Shown here piece by piece: positions 26,758 through 35,391 of a stretch of 64,000 nucleotides of DNA (position 1 is its first letter; every line of letters starts with the position of its first letter). Both the position numbers and the translations under genes were made by a program. The notes under the pieces were generated by a model that had not been told where the DNA came from, ran no database searches, and was given only the letters and a program-made list of their open reading frames with translations. This DNA is from Acidobacteriota bacterium (GTDB lineage: Bacteria > Acidobacteriota > Blastocatellia > RBC074), in the NCBI GenBank assembly GCA_016196035.1, contig JACPYM010000091.1:123758-187757 (forward strand). Reading direction: 5' to 3'.

Positions 26758-26945
26758 CAAGAGATGGCCGCAAACGCGCCGGGAATTGCGCCAGAGTGCC
26801 CGGCGGCAATGCGGCTATCCAATTCCGTGGCTGCCGTTTCAACCAATCGGATAAAACGGCGGGCCAAGCCGCTGGCGCGCGGCGTTAGATGCGGCAACGT
26901 GCGCGGTGAGAAATCGTCAGCCCAAATTCGCGGGTGAGGCATGAG

Positions 26946-26976
26946 TTGCATTTCGCCGCGCGAGGTCTGCTATAAT
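26946..26976 (+). promoter_or_regulatory. Extended -10 promoter of the HD phosphohydrolase gene
   Basis: TGCTATAAT (26968-26976) is an extended -10 element with perfect TATAAT. TTGCAT lies 19 bases upstream of the hexamer. The ATG at 27039 is about 63 bases further on. Confidence 0.55.
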
Positions 26977-27038
26977 CCGGCTCCCCAAGCGGCATTCATT
27001 GACGTCCCACATTGAGTTGTGATTGCCGTTCTTACAAT

Positions 27039-28874
27039 ATGAGCACTCATTCCATAGGTCATTGGTTGGCGCGCCTCCGGGATTGGCCGAGGACGGCGGG
27101 AGACCGGTTCGCGGAGCGGTACCAGCGGCTCCCGCAAAGGCAGCGCTTTTTACTGGTCAGCACTTTGCTCATTTTGCCGACGGCCTTCCTTTGCACACAC
27201 TTCCCATTCACTCTATTGCCGAGTTATGCCGTCAACGATACGGTGCTGGCCGACATCATCGTGCCGGCGGATTTGCAGGCCGATTCGCTGGATGCTTTTA
27301 GCAACGATCTGGCGCCGGAGATTGCGGCAGAGTTGCGGCACACGCGTGTGATTTTGCGGGCGGGCGATGCGGTAACCGCGCAAACCTTGCCGCAAATCAA
27401 AGCCATTCGCCAATATCAACTGTCGCAACGCCAGCCGCGCCGCTTTTTGGGCTTGATCGTGATCGTGGCGGCGCTTTATTTCGCGCTCTATAAAATCGCC
27501 CTCGCCAGCAAAACGTCACGGCTGGGGCCGCGCGCGGCTTTTTGGGTCGCCGCATCCTTGTTACTGCTGCAAACCTTTCTCGTGCGCGCCGGCATGTTCG
27601 GCGCGGCGGTGCTGAGCGCGCGGCCTGAAACGATGCGTTTTGGCGATGCCTTGATCTTTCAATTCGCAGTGCCCTTTGCCGTCTGTGCGTTGGTGCTGGC
27701 CTTGCTCATCAATAGTCAAATAGCATTGATCGCAGGTTTGATGGCGGCGCTGTTGACGGGCTTCGTCTCGGCGCATGGCATGACGATCGCAGCGTTTGCG
27801 ATGGCAACTTCGATTACGGCGGTGTTCAGCGTACAGAATTATTGCGACCGGAATTCCATCTCGTATGCTTCGGCCTCGATTGGCGGGGTGAGTTTTGTGA
27901 TGAGTCTGGCCGTTTTGCTGATGTCGGGGCACGCATTGAATTGGCGGATGCTGGCGGGCAGCGCGGTGGTTTGTGCCTTGAGCGCGTTGCTCACGGCGGG
28001 CTTGGCGAGTTTCCTAGTGCCGATTTATGAGTCTGTCTTCGATATTCTGACGGATGTGCGGCTGCTGGAATTGTCGAATGCGGATTTGCCGCTTTTGCGG
28101 CGGCTGGCTATCGAAGTGCCCGGCACCAATCATCATTCCTTTATGGTCGGTGTACTGGCCGAAGCCGCCGCCAAGGCCATCGGCGCCAATGCGTTGCTGG
28201 CGCGCGTGGGTTGCCTATATCACGACATCGGCAAATTGGCCGCGCCGCGTATGTATATTGAAAACCAGGCCGGGGCCGCCAATCCGCACGACAAAGTGAC
28301 CCCGAAGGACAGTGCGCGCATCATCACCGGCCACGTGCGGCGCGGTATCGAAATGGGCAACGCAGAAGACTTGCCGCCGCAGATTATTGATTTCATCCCG
28401 CAACACCACGGCACACGGGTCATCGCCTACTTCTATCACAAAGCTAAAGCCGAGGCCGACCGGCGCGGTGAAGCCGTCAATGTGGAAGATTTCCGTTACC
28501 CTGGCCCGAAGCCGCAAAGCAAAGAGGCCGCGATTCTGATGCTCGCCGATGGCGCGGAAGCCTCAGTGCGCTCGCTGGAAGATCGGTCTGAAGAAAACAT
28601 CCGCGCGATCATCAAGAAAATCATTGATACCGTCGTCGCGGACGGCCAGTTCGATGAATGCAGCCTGACGATGCGCGAACTGACGCTTGTTCGTGAATCG
28701 CTCATCAGCACCTTACAAAACGTCTACCATCAGCGCATCAGCTATCCCGGTTTCAATCCGCCCAGCAAGGCTGAACGCGAGATCACGCAGGCCGATCTCA
28801 AAAACCCACCGCCAGCCAATGGGGACGATGACCCGCCTGCCAGCGCGGCGGCCTCTGCCAGCAATCGTTCATGA
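27039..28874 (+). CDS. PgpH-type membrane HD phosphohydrolase (cyclic dinucleotide phosphodiesterase-like)
   Basis: The 611-residue protein has an N-terminal soluble region, about seven hydrophobic segments (residues 130-345) and a C-terminal HD domain: NHHSFMVGVLAEAAAKAIGANALLARVGCLYHDIGKL with the HD pair near residue 394, then QHHGTRVIAYFYHKA. This is the 7TMR-HD layout of PgpH, a cyclic di-AMP phosphodiesterase. The canonical PgpH extracytoplasmic domain looks shorter here. The start at ATG 27039 is preferred over the TTG at 27012. The next gene overlaps it by four bases (ATGA). Confidence 0.82.
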   Translation: MSTHSIGHWLARLRDWPRTAGDRFAERYQRLPQRQRFLLVSTLLILPTAFLCTHFPFTLLPSYAVNDTVLADIIVPADLQADSLDAFSNDLAPEIAAELRHTRVILRAGDAVTAQTLPQIKAIRQYQLSQRQPRRFLGLIVIVAALYFALYKIALASKTSRLGPRAAFWVAASLLLLQTFLVRAGMFGAAVLSARPETMRFGDALIFQFAVPFAVCALVLALLINSQIALIAGLMAALLTGFVSAHGMTIAAFAMATSITAVFSVQNYCDRNSISYASASIGGVSFVMSLAVLLMSGHALNWRMLAGSAVVCALSALLTAGLASFLVPIYESVFDILTDVRLLELSNADLPLLRRLAIEVPGTNHHSFMVGVLAEAAAKAIGANALLARVGCLYHDIGKLAAPRMYIENQAGAANPHDKVTPKDSARIITGHVRRGIEMGNAEDLPPQIIDFIPQHHGTRVIAYFYHKAKAEADRRGEAVNVEDFRYPGPKPQSKEAAILMLADGAEASVRSLEDRSEENIRAIIKKIIDTVVADGQFDECSLTMRELTLVRESLISTLQNVYHQRISYPGFNPPSKAEREITQADLKNPPPANGDDDPPASAAASASNRS

Positions 28875-29737
28875 ACCAGGCTCCGTATTACATCGGCATT
28901 GATTTAGGCGGCACGCAATTGCGCATGGCTGCTGTCACCGGCAGCGGCCAACTCGCCACTGAACTGCTTTCAGTACCAACCGGTAAAGAATTCGCGCCCA
29001 CAGACCTGTTGCGCGCCTTGCGTCCGCTGGCCGCGCGTGTGGCGGAACTGATTGGCGATCATCCCATTGCAGGCTGGGGCGTAGGCGCGGCCGGCGTGGT
29101 ATGGAACGGCCAGCTCTCACAATCGGACAACGTGCCGTTGCTGAGCGACATTGATCTGGCGGATCTGTTGAATGAAGCCACGTGCGGGCTGCCGGTCAAA
29201 TTGGAAAATGATGCCCGCTGTTTTGTCCTGGCCGAAGCCCGATTTGGCGCCGGACGCGGCGCGCGCAATGTTTGCGGCATTACGCTGGGCACGGGCTGTG
29301 GCGGCGGTGTGATCGTGGATGGCAAGCTCGTGCGTGGCACACACGGGGCCGCAGGCGAAGTCTGGGCGATTCCGTTGCGTGAGCAGTTTCTGGAATACTA
29401 CGTTTCGGGCTACGGGTTGCTGCGCACCTATCAGGAACACGGTGGCGCAATCGGCGACGGTCTGACGGGCGCAGAGCTTGCCGCACGGGCGCGGCATGGC
29501 GAGGCGGCGGCGCTGGCAACTTGGCGCGCCTATGGCGACGACGTTTATTTTTTGTGCGAAACGCTGATCGCGTTGCTGGAACCCGAAATCATCGTCATCG
29601 GCGGTTCGATGGCCCAGGCGCACGACCTGTTCGGAGAGAAGTTTCAGCACAAACTGGCCAATCGCCCAACGCGCCTGGCCTTGGCTGAATTAGGCGCGGG
29701 GGCTGGCGTCATCGGGGCGGCGGCCTTGCACCTTTGA
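28871..29737 (+). CDS. ROK-family sugar kinase-like protein without the usual zinc motif
   Basis: The 288-residue protein has the ASKHA/ROK signs: GIDLGGTQLRMAAV (phosphate-1), the GTGCGGGVIVDGKL loop, and GAAGEVW. The CxCGxxGCxE zinc-binding motif that normally follows in ROK kinases and repressors is absent; instead the chain reads WAIPLREQFLEYYVSGYG. It lacks an N-terminal DNA-binding domain, so it is more likely a kinase (glucokinase type) than a repressor. Its ATG overlaps the HD gene stop, implying coupled translation. Substrate unknown. Confidence 0.78.
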   Translation: MNQAPYYIGIDLGGTQLRMAAVTGSGQLATELLSVPTGKEFAPTDLLRALRPLAARVAELIGDHPIAGWGVGAAGVVWNGQLSQSDNVPLLSDIDLADLLNEATCGLPVKLENDARCFVLAEARFGAGRGARNVCGITLGTGCGGGVIVDGKLVRGTHGAAGEVWAIPLREQFLEYYVSGYGLLRTYQEHGGAIGDGLTGAELAARARHGEAAALATWRAYGDDVYFLCETLIALLEPEIIVIGGSMAQAHDLFGEKFQHKLANRPTRLALAELGAGAGVIGAAALHL

Positions 29738-29882
29738 GTTTTAGGAGAGGTCTTGCCGCAGATGAACGCTGAAAAACGCTGCTCAACCCCGTTACTCAAG
29801 CGGCTTGATCGGCGTGCCCCGCGTTGATCCGCAGCTTAGCTCTCTCCCCTTTGACCCACTACCTGAGTTTTTACTGCGAGCG

Positions 29883-30416
29883 ATGGCTGTGTTTCAGATT
29901 GAGCTTCCCGACTCAGCGCTGCTGTTATTGATTGGCCCGTCGGGCGCGGGCAAATCCACTTTTGCGGCGCGTCATTTCCAACCGACTGAGATTATTTCTT
30001 CTGACCATTGCCGCGCGCTGATCTGCGATGACGAGGCGGCGCAACATCTCAATGCCGAAGCCTTCGGGCTGGTGCATCACCTGGCGCGGCTGCGTTTGCA
30101 ACAAAACAAGTTGACAGTGATTGACGCGACGAACCTCGAATATCGCGCCCGGCGTCCATTCTTGCGGCTTGCGCGCCGCTGCGGCGTGCCCGTAATAGCG
30201 TTGGTTTTTGAGGTCGCCCTCGCCACCTGCCAGGCGCGCAATCAAAGCCGTAGCACCCGCGTCGTGCCGTCCGCAGTCGTACAAAAACAGGCTTTGGAAC
30301 TGACCAAAACTGCGACACGGCTGGAGCGTGAAGGCTATGCCGGAATTTACCGCTTGAACGAAAGCAATTTGGCGGCGGCCACAATTGTGCGGGTGCGGAA
30401 TTGGGTAGCGTCCTAA
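29883..30416 (+). CDS. P-loop kinase of the polynucleotide kinase/zeta-like type
   Basis: The 177-residue protein carries the Walker A motif GPSGAGKST near residue 20 and DATNLEYRARRPFLRLA, typical of the AAA_33 group that includes polynucleotide 5'-kinase and zeta-toxin-like kinases. A basic loop near QARNQSRSTRVVP may be the lid. ATG 29883 was chosen over a TTG further upstream. The last codons (VAS and TAA) fall inside the 161 bp repeat element, so the C-terminus may be shortened or replaced. Substrate unknown. Confidence 0.72.
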   Translation: MAVFQIELPDSALLLLIGPSGAGKSTFAARHFQPTEIISSDHCRALICDDEAAQHLNAEAFGLVHHLARLRLQQNKLTVIDATNLEYRARRPFLRLARRCGVPVIALVFEVALATCQARNQSRSTRVVPSAVVQKQALELTKTATRLEREGYAGIYRLNESNLAAATIVRVRNWVAS

Positions 30417-30564
30417 AGTTGTGTGGCCGCCGAGTGCAAGCTTTTTCCCACGAAGCCACACGAAGAAAACACGAAGAACGCCAGGCATCTTCGTGTTTTC
30501 TTCGTGTGGCTTCGTGGGAAAAACATCTTTGTTTTAGGCAGCGACACAGGAATAGGACACAACT
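30404..30564. mobile_element. 161 bp composite repeat, copy 1
   Basis: The element runs from GGTAGCGTCCTAAAGTTGTG to AATAGGACACAACT, with AGTTGTGT at both ends in inverted orientation and a CACACGAAG-family hairpin in the middle. The copy at 42899-43059 has the same length and nearly identical flanks but a different hairpin centre. The kinase stop codon is inside it. No transposase is encoded. The remaining gap to 30788 shows no gene. Confidence 0.8.
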
Positions 30565-30787
30565 CGGAATTGACGCGGCTGAGCAGAGTTCATCTTTTCC
30601 CTGAACTTTTTTCTCTTTTCTTGCAGAAAACGTTGGAAGTTTCCGGCGATTCGCCGTTTATCCCTATTGCCTAGCAAAAAATAGCTAGGGGCCAGGGCGG
30701 GTCGTCAAGGAGCTACGGCACCAGGCTCGTAGATGGCCCGCCTATTAACAAGCGGTAAAATTTAGCAGTACGAACCATTCTTATCCC

Positions 30788-31342
30788 TCACGTCCCCGGA
30801 TCGGTTTGCGTAAATCTATTGCGGTAGTCCTGTGTGGCCTGACGGACAAGCAGCCAGTGCTCAAACAAGTCTGGATTTTGCAACCAGACCGTGAACCATT
30901 GCGCGATTTCTGCTTTTTCGTCACGACGTTCATGGTCGGCTATCCGGGCAAGCCGTCCGGCTTCGTGTTTCCCCATCAATGCGATACGCCGGGCAAAGCG
31001 GAGGCCGGTTTTATCTCCGAGACGCTGAAATTTACGGTAAAGAGCGTCAATTTCACGGATGGATGCTGCGGCTTGCGCCATGTCAGCGATGCGCGGGAGG
31101 TAGCGAAAGAGGTTCTCATATTTTTCCATTGGCCCAGCCATACGGAAAATCTGTTCATAACGAACCGGTAAATCTTCATCCACCAAGACGCGTGCGATCT
31201 CCCCAGGATTCATTGCGCCGCCTGCGCCGAACTCTTCGACCAGGGCTTGGTTGATGATGGCGATTTCACGCGCCGTGACTTCGCCCATGGCTTCCCGGTC
31301 GTAAATATCAAGCACCATTTCGCGTTTGCTTTTACGTTTCAT
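30788..31342 (-). CDS. Conserved-looking hypothetical protein
   Basis: I do not recognise this 184-residue protein. It is charged and helix-rich with no signal peptide, membrane segment or known motif. It opens MKRKSKREMVLDIYDREAMG, then EITAREIAIINQALVEEFG-type text, and later KFQRLGDKTGLRFARRIALMGKH. Codon use looks normal and the frame is intact, with a plausible ATG, so it is probably a real cytoplasmic protein. It lies alone on its strand between a repeat-bearing gap and a palindrome. Function unknown. Confidence 0.6.
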   Translation of the reverse strand: MKRKSKREMVLDIYDREAMGEVTAREIAIINQALVEEFGAGGAMNPGEIARVLVDEDLPVRYEQIFRMAGPMEKYENLFRYLPRIADMAQAAASIREIDALYRKFQRLGDKTGLRFARRIALMGKHEAGRLARIADHERRDEKAEIAQWFTVWLQNPDLFEHWLLVRQATQDYRNRFTQTDPGT

Positions 31343-31437
31343 AAAGTTCTCTGAGAGCAGACGCTGCCACGAGAAAAATTACTTCAACCACTACCACGCT
31401 ATCACAAAGCATCTCTATCAAGTGTCGCAATCGGCTG

Positions 31438-31538
31438 AGTGGTTAGGCGTCAAGCGCCGATCAAAGTGTCGGTGTAGGTTTGCACGGTTTATGCGCGTAA
31501 GGATGACTCTACGAATTGGCGCTTGGCGCCTAACCACT
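31438..31538. repeat. Palindrome with 21-base arms
   Basis: AGTGGTTAGGCGTCAAGCGC at 31438 is matched by GCGCTTGGCGCCTAACCACT ending at 31538, with one mismatch and a centre of about 59 bases. It lies in the 305-base gap between two minus-strand genes, where no gene is visible. Confidence 0.75.
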
Positions 31539-31585
31539 TTAGCCCCCGCGAAGACGTAGGAGCGCCGGACGTTCCTACGAAAATG

Positions 31586-31634
31586 AAAAGGCAAAAGGAG
31601 GCAATGCCTGACTTCCTTTTGCCTTTCGTTTTTT
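31586..31634. terminator. Intrinsic terminator, probably bidirectional
   Basis: AAAAGGCAAAAGGA pairs with TCCTTTTGCCTTT across a short loop and is followed on the plus strand by CGTTTTTT. On the minus strand it lies just after the agmatine deiminase stop. Confidence 0.65.
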
Positions 31635-31647
31635 GGCTCCAGCAACC

Positions 31648-32703
31648 TCAAACAGCCGGTTGCTGTTGCGTCACACAATGAATCGAGCCTAGCCCCCAAA
31701 TCAATTCCGTACAATCAATCCCGATCACCCGACGGTCAGGAAAACACTGCTGCAACACTTCACCAGCAACCGCATCGTTGACGTGACGATAGGTCGGCAC
31801 CAGCACGCTCTTATTCGCGATATAAAAGTTGGCATAGCTCGCGGGTAACCGCTGCCCATCAAACCAAATCGCCCCCGGCATTGGTAATTTGATGACCCGC
31901 AACGGCTGATCGCCCTGATCTTTCATCGCCAACAACCGTCCGTAATTTTCCTTGAGCGGCGCGTAATTCTCATCCTGCGGGTCGTCTTCCACCACTGTAA
32001 CCACGGTGTCAGCCGCCACGAAGCGCGTCAAGTCATCTATGTGCCCGTCCGTGTCGTCGCCCACAATGCCTTCGCCCAGCCAAAGAATGTTCGACACACC
32101 CAGATAATCTTTCAGGTATTGCTCGATCTGTGTGCGATTCAATTGCGGATTGCGATTCGGATTCAGCAAACAAGCCTCGGTCGTCAGCAACGTCCCGCGT
32201 CCATTTACATCCAGCGAACCGCCTTCCATGACGATGCCGGGCGTAAACAGCGCCTCGCCCATTTCCGCCGCAATGCGCGTCGGCACGACATCATCGTTGT
32301 CGTAGGGCGGATATTTGTCGCCCCAGGCGTTGTAGCCCCAATCGTTGATGGCCCGTTCGCGGTTGCCCTGCACCTCACGCGCGACATAAATCGGCCCGTG
32401 ATCGCGGCACCACGCATCATCGGTCGGATTGAAGTGGAACCGCACGGCATTCAAATCAACGCCGCCCGCCCGCAATAACTGCCGCACACGTTCGGCAAAC
32501 TCCTCGTCGGCCACGTTGATGCGCACCAACTCCGAAGCCGTCAAATGCCGCGTCAGTTCGACAAAAATGCCGGGCACGTTTTCAAATGCTCCAGGCCAAC
32601 TGGCTTCTTTGTGCGGCCACGAAAGCCAGGTCGCTTCGTGCGGCTCCCATTCGGCTGGCATGTGGTAGCCCAGTTCGCGCGGTGTTTGCTGATTCTTTTG
32701 CAT
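31648..32703 (-). CDS. aguA: Agmatine deiminase
   Basis: The 351-residue cytoplasmic enzyme turns agmatine into N-carbamoylputrescine. The sequence shows MPAEWEPHEATWLSWPH at the N-terminus, the WCRDHGPIYV motif, TDGHIDDLTRF, and the C-terminal catalytic cysteine in GSIHCVTQQQPA, all typical of AguA. The start at 32703 leaves the hairpin repeat upstream outside the gene. The aguB gene ends 94 bases upstream on the same strand, separated only by a hairpin, so the two act as a putrescine-forming pair. Confidence 0.92.
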   Translation of the reverse strand: MQKNQQTPRELGYHMPAEWEPHEATWLSWPHKEASWPGAFENVPGIFVELTRHLTASELVRINVADEEFAERVRQLLRAGGVDLNAVRFHFNPTDDAWCRDHGPIYVAREVQGNRERAINDWGYNAWGDKYPPYDNDDVVPTRIAAEMGEALFTPGIVMEGGSLDVNGRGTLLTTEACLLNPNRNPQLNRTQIEQYLKDYLGVSNILWLGEGIVGDDTDGHIDDLTRFVAADTVVTVVEDDPQDENYAPLKENYGRLLAMKDQGDQPLRVIKLPMPGAIWFDGQRLPASYANFYIANKSVLVPTYRHVNDAVAGEVLQQCFPDRRVIGIDCTELIWGLGSIHCVTQQQPAV

Positions 32704-32714
32704 ATCCAAAACAG

Positions 32715-32794
32715 CTTCCCACGAAGGCACACGAAGCGAACACGAAGGATTTTGCAAACAGCTTCGTGTCTGCTTCGTGTGCCTTCGTGGGAAG
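32715..32794. repeat. Perfect hairpin of the CACACGAAG family between aguA and aguB
   Basis: Twenty-two-base arms, starting CTTCCCACGAAGGCACACGA at 32715, match perfectly at 32773-32794. The element fills most of the intergenic space. Confidence 0.85.
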
Positions 32795-32796
32795 GA

Positions 32797-33705
32797 TCAG
32801 TCAATAAATCTCTTCGTAATTTCCCCGTAAGCATCAATGCGCCGGTCGCGCAAAAACGGCCAGTGCGTGCGCTGTACATCGGTCTTACCGAAATCCACTT
32901 CGGCCAACAGGATTTCTTCCTGCTCGACGCTGCCTTTCACCAACAATTGCCCCGACGGATCGGCGATGAAACTCTGCCCCCAGAATTGAATGCCTTCACC
33001 CAAACTCTGTTGATGCTGCCCAGCCGGTGTGGGTTCGTGCCCAACGCGGTTGGCGACTGCGACATACAACCCATTCGCGACTGCATGCGAACGCTGGATG
33101 ATCTCCCACGACGAATGCTGGCGCTCGCCGTATTCGGCCTTTTCGCTCGGATGCCAACCAATGGCAGTCGGATAGAACAGAATCTGCGCGCCACGCAAGG
33201 CCGTCAGCCGCGCGCCTTCGGGATACCACTGATCCCAACAAATCAGCACGCCGACTTTGCCAAAGCGCGTCTCGAACATCTTGAAGCCCAGATCGCCCGG
33301 CGTGAAATAGAACTTCTCGTAAAAGAGCGGATCGTCCGGGATGTGCATCTTGCGGTACTTGCCCAGCAACGCGCCGTCGGAATTCAGCACGACGGCGGTG
33401 TTGTGATAAAGCCCTTCCGCCCGTTTCTCAAACAACGAAGCGACGATCACGATGCCGCGCGCCTTGGCCAGCTTCGACAGCGCTTGTGTAGACTTACCGG
33501 GGATCGGTTCGGCCAACTCGAAAAACTTATGCTCTTCGGTCTGGCAAAAGTAGCGCGACCGAAATAGTTCCTGCGTCGAAACGATGTGCGCGCCTTGCTT
33601 GGCGGCCTCTTCGATCCGCGCCAGACATTTGCCCAGGTTCTCTTTGGGATCGGGGCCGCACGACATCTGAATCAATGCGACGTTGGCTTTCTCTGCTTGT
33701 TTCAT
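32797..33705 (-). CDS. aguB: N-carbamoylputrescine amidohydrolase
   Basis: The 302-residue carbon-nitrogen hydrolase has the Glu-Lys-Cys triad context: STQELFRSRYFCQTEEH, KYRKMHIPDDPLFYEKFYF, and GVLICWDQWYPEGARL with the nucleophile cysteine. The HIPDDP-FYEKFYF block is characteristic of AguB, which releases putrescine, ammonia and carbon dioxide. The start at 33705 removes a short non-conserved extension. It precedes aguA on the same strand. The general nitrilase family is the alternative, but context supports AguB. Confidence 0.9.
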   Translation of the reverse strand: MKQAEKANVALIQMSCGPDPKENLGKCLARIEEAAKQGAHIVSTQELFRSRYFCQTEEHKFFELAEPIPGKSTQALSKLAKARGIVIVASLFEKRAEGLYHNTAVVLNSDGALLGKYRKMHIPDDPLFYEKFYFTPGDLGFKMFETRFGKVGVLICWDQWYPEGARLTALRGAQILFYPTAIGWHPSEKAEYGERQHSSWEIIQRSHAVANGLYVAVANRVGHEPTPAGQHQQSLGEGIQFWGQSFIADPSGQLLVKGSVEQEEILLAEVDFGKTDVQRTHWPFLRDRRIDAYGEITKRFID

Positions 33706-33745
33706 AGCCCCGGCATTATTCAATCTCAAATCTCAAATCTCAAAC

Positions 33746-33849
33746 CCTGGGTACGCACCGCTTCCAGCGTGCAGACTTGGCTGCGGACGCAGTCGAATCA
33801 ACTACGTCCCTCAATCAGTCCTGCACGCTGGAAGCGGTGCGTACCCAGG
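33746..33849. repeat. Palindrome of the TGGGTACGCA family with perfect 28-base arms
   Basis: The arms at 33746-33773 and 33822-33849 are perfectly complementary and begin CCTGGGTACGCACCGCTTCC. The centre is 48 bases. It ends one base before the larB stop codon (33851). Confidence 0.88.
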
Positions 33850-33850
33850 C

Positions 33851-34597
33851 TCACTCCCGGTTGATCAAGCTCGCCACAAAGCCCGCGCCAAAGCCGTTAT
33901 CAATGTTGACTACCGTGACATTTGACGAGCACGAATTCAGCATCCCCAACAGCGCTGCAATCCCGCCAAAGCTGGCGCCATAGCCAATGCTGGTCGGCAC
34001 TGCGATGACTGGGACACTGACCAGTCCGCCCACGACCGAAGGCAACGCGCCTTCCATCCCCGCCGCACAGACGACGACGCGGGCGGATTGCAGCAGTTCA
34101 CGCTTGCTTAAAACACGATGAATCCCCGCGACGCCTACGTCAAAGATGCGTTCGATGCGGTTGCCCATCAATTCGGCGGTGATGGCGGCTTCGTCGGCGA
34201 CGGGAATGTCTGAGGTTCCGGCGGTGACGACGGCGATTACGCCGCGCCCGTGAACTGTCTGGTCGCGCCGCACAGTGATTGCCCCGCAACTGTCGTGAAA
34301 AACGGCATCGGGCGCGCTGGCTAGCATGCGGTTATATGTCTCGCGATTCGTCCGCGTCACCAACAGGTTCGAGGCGCGTTCGAGCAGCCGCGCGGCAATC
34401 GTCGCCACCTGTTCCGGCGTCTTACCCAACCCGAAGATCACTTCGGGGAAGCCCTGCCGCAAGGCGCGGTGATGGTCTATGTGGGCGAAGCCCAAGTTCT
34501 CGAACGGCAGATGGCGCAATTGCTCGACCGCTTGCGGCACGTCAACAGCGCCCGCTTTGACCTGTTCCAAGAGTTGTTTCAAACGTTCCTGATCCAT
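33851..34597 (-). CDS. larB: LarB-type pyridinium-3,5-biscarboxylic acid mononucleotide synthase
   Basis: The 248-residue protein matches LarB, the AIR-carboxylase-like enzyme that starts nickel-pincer nucleotide synthesis for lactate racemase-type enzymes. The segments [31 protein letters not shown] and [34 protein letters not shown] are characteristic. The start at 34597 removes a longer frame that overlaps the promoter. No larC, larE or larA is in the window. It is divergent from ubiX with back-to-back promoters. Confidence 0.88.
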   Translation of the reverse strand: MDQERLKQLLEQVKAGAVDVPQAVEQLRHLPFENLGFAHIDHHRALRQGFPEVIFGLGKTPEQVATIAARLLERASNLLVTRTNRETYNRMLASAPDAVFHDSCGAITVRRDQTVHGRGVIAVVTAGTSDIPVADEAAITAELMGNRIERIFDVGVAGIHRVLSKRELLQSARVVVCAAGMEGALPSVVGGLVSVPVIAVPTSIGYGASFGGIAALLGMLNSCSSNVTVVNIDNGFGAGFVASLINRE

Positions 34598-34606
34598 AGG
34601 CCAAAC

Positions 34607-34636
34607 GTTATAACGTGCCGTCAACGTCTTTGACAA
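34607..34636 (-). promoter_or_regulatory. Candidate larB promoter
   Basis: On the minus strand TTGTCA (34631-34636) and TATAAC (34607-34612) are 18 bases apart, giving a very short leader before the ATG at 34597. Confidence 0.45.
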
Positions 34637-34666
34637 CGCATTGCGCAAACTGCGCGAAAGCCCGGC

Positions 34667-34696
34667 TTGACAAGCTTTTTTCACGACACCTATAGT
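34667..34696 (+). promoter_or_regulatory. Strong candidate promoter of ubiX
   Basis: Consensus TTGACA (34667-34672) and TATAGT (34691-34696) are 18 bases apart, about 28 bases before the ATG at 34724. It argues against the longer frame starting at 34667. Confidence 0.6.
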
Positions 34697-34723
34697 TGCC
34701 GCGCGGTTCACACGAAGCCGGCA

Positions 34724-35389
34724 ATGAAGCTCATGACCACTTCCACCAAATCAATCACCGTCGGCATCACCGGAGCGAGCGGTTCAATTTACGCGCAGAG
34801 TTTGCTCAAACACCTTTGCGCCAGCGCCGAGGTCGGACACATTGACTTAGTCATTTCGCAAGCAGGCGTGCGCGTCGTCAGTGAAGAGTTGGGCTTGAAC
34901 GTCGCGGGCACCGAACGCCGCGTGGTGAAAGAGTTAGTCGGTTATGACGCGGACAAATTGATCGTGCATCCGGCGGCGGACATCGGCGCGACAGTGGCGA
35001 GCGGTTCGTATCTGGCTGACGCAATGGTCATCGTGCCGTGCAGCATGGGATCGCTGGCCTATATCGCGGCTGGCATCACACGCGATCTGATTCACCGCGC
35101 CGCCGATGTGATGTTGAAAGAAAGCCGTCTGTTGATTCTGGTGCCGCGCGAAACGCCGTTGAATGCGATTCATCTCGAAAACATGCTCAAACTCGCGCGG
35201 CTGGGCGTGCGCATCGTTCCGGCCATGCCGAGCTTTTATCATCATCCACAGACGATTGATGATCTGATCGAACATTTCACGCATCGGCTGTTGGATCATT
35301 TGGGCATAGGGCATGAGCAAACGACGCGCTGGGAGGGCAACCGTCCGACCGCGCGACGGAACGACGCTGCAACTGGACGCACAAATTGA
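34724..35389 (+). CDS. ubiX: UbiX-type flavin prenyltransferase
   Basis: The protein (about 221 residues) makes the prenylated FMN cofactor of UbiD decarboxylases. [16 protein letters not shown] is the N-terminal FMN-binding motif; [17 protein letters not shown] and [19 protein letters not shown] complete the family signature. The last 30 residues are a non-conserved extension. The next gene, a UbiA-type prenyltransferase, starts three bases after the stop. Together with MqnE this points to menaquinone synthesis. The matching UbiD/MqnL decarboxylase is not in the window. Confidence 0.9.
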   Translation: MKLMTTSTKSITVGITGASGSIYAQSLLKHLCASAEVGHIDLVISQAGVRVVSEELGLNVAGTERRVVKELVGYDADKLIVHPAADIGATVASGSYLADAMVIVPCSMGSLAYIAAGITRDLIHRAADVMLKESRLLILVPRETPLNAIHLENMLKLARLGVRIVPAMPSFYHHPQTIDDLIEHFTHRLLDHLGIGHEQTTRWEGNRPTARRNDAATGRTN

Positions 35390-35391
35390 TT

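Noticed and set aside
26754..26951. Minus-strand 65-codon frame between padR and the HD gene
   Set aside because: Overlaps the padR promoter and shows no recognised sequence or ribosome binding site; kept open as a possible remnant.
31586..31634. Possible small RNA gene
   Set aside because: A stem with a T-run fits a terminator; no promoter was seen before it.
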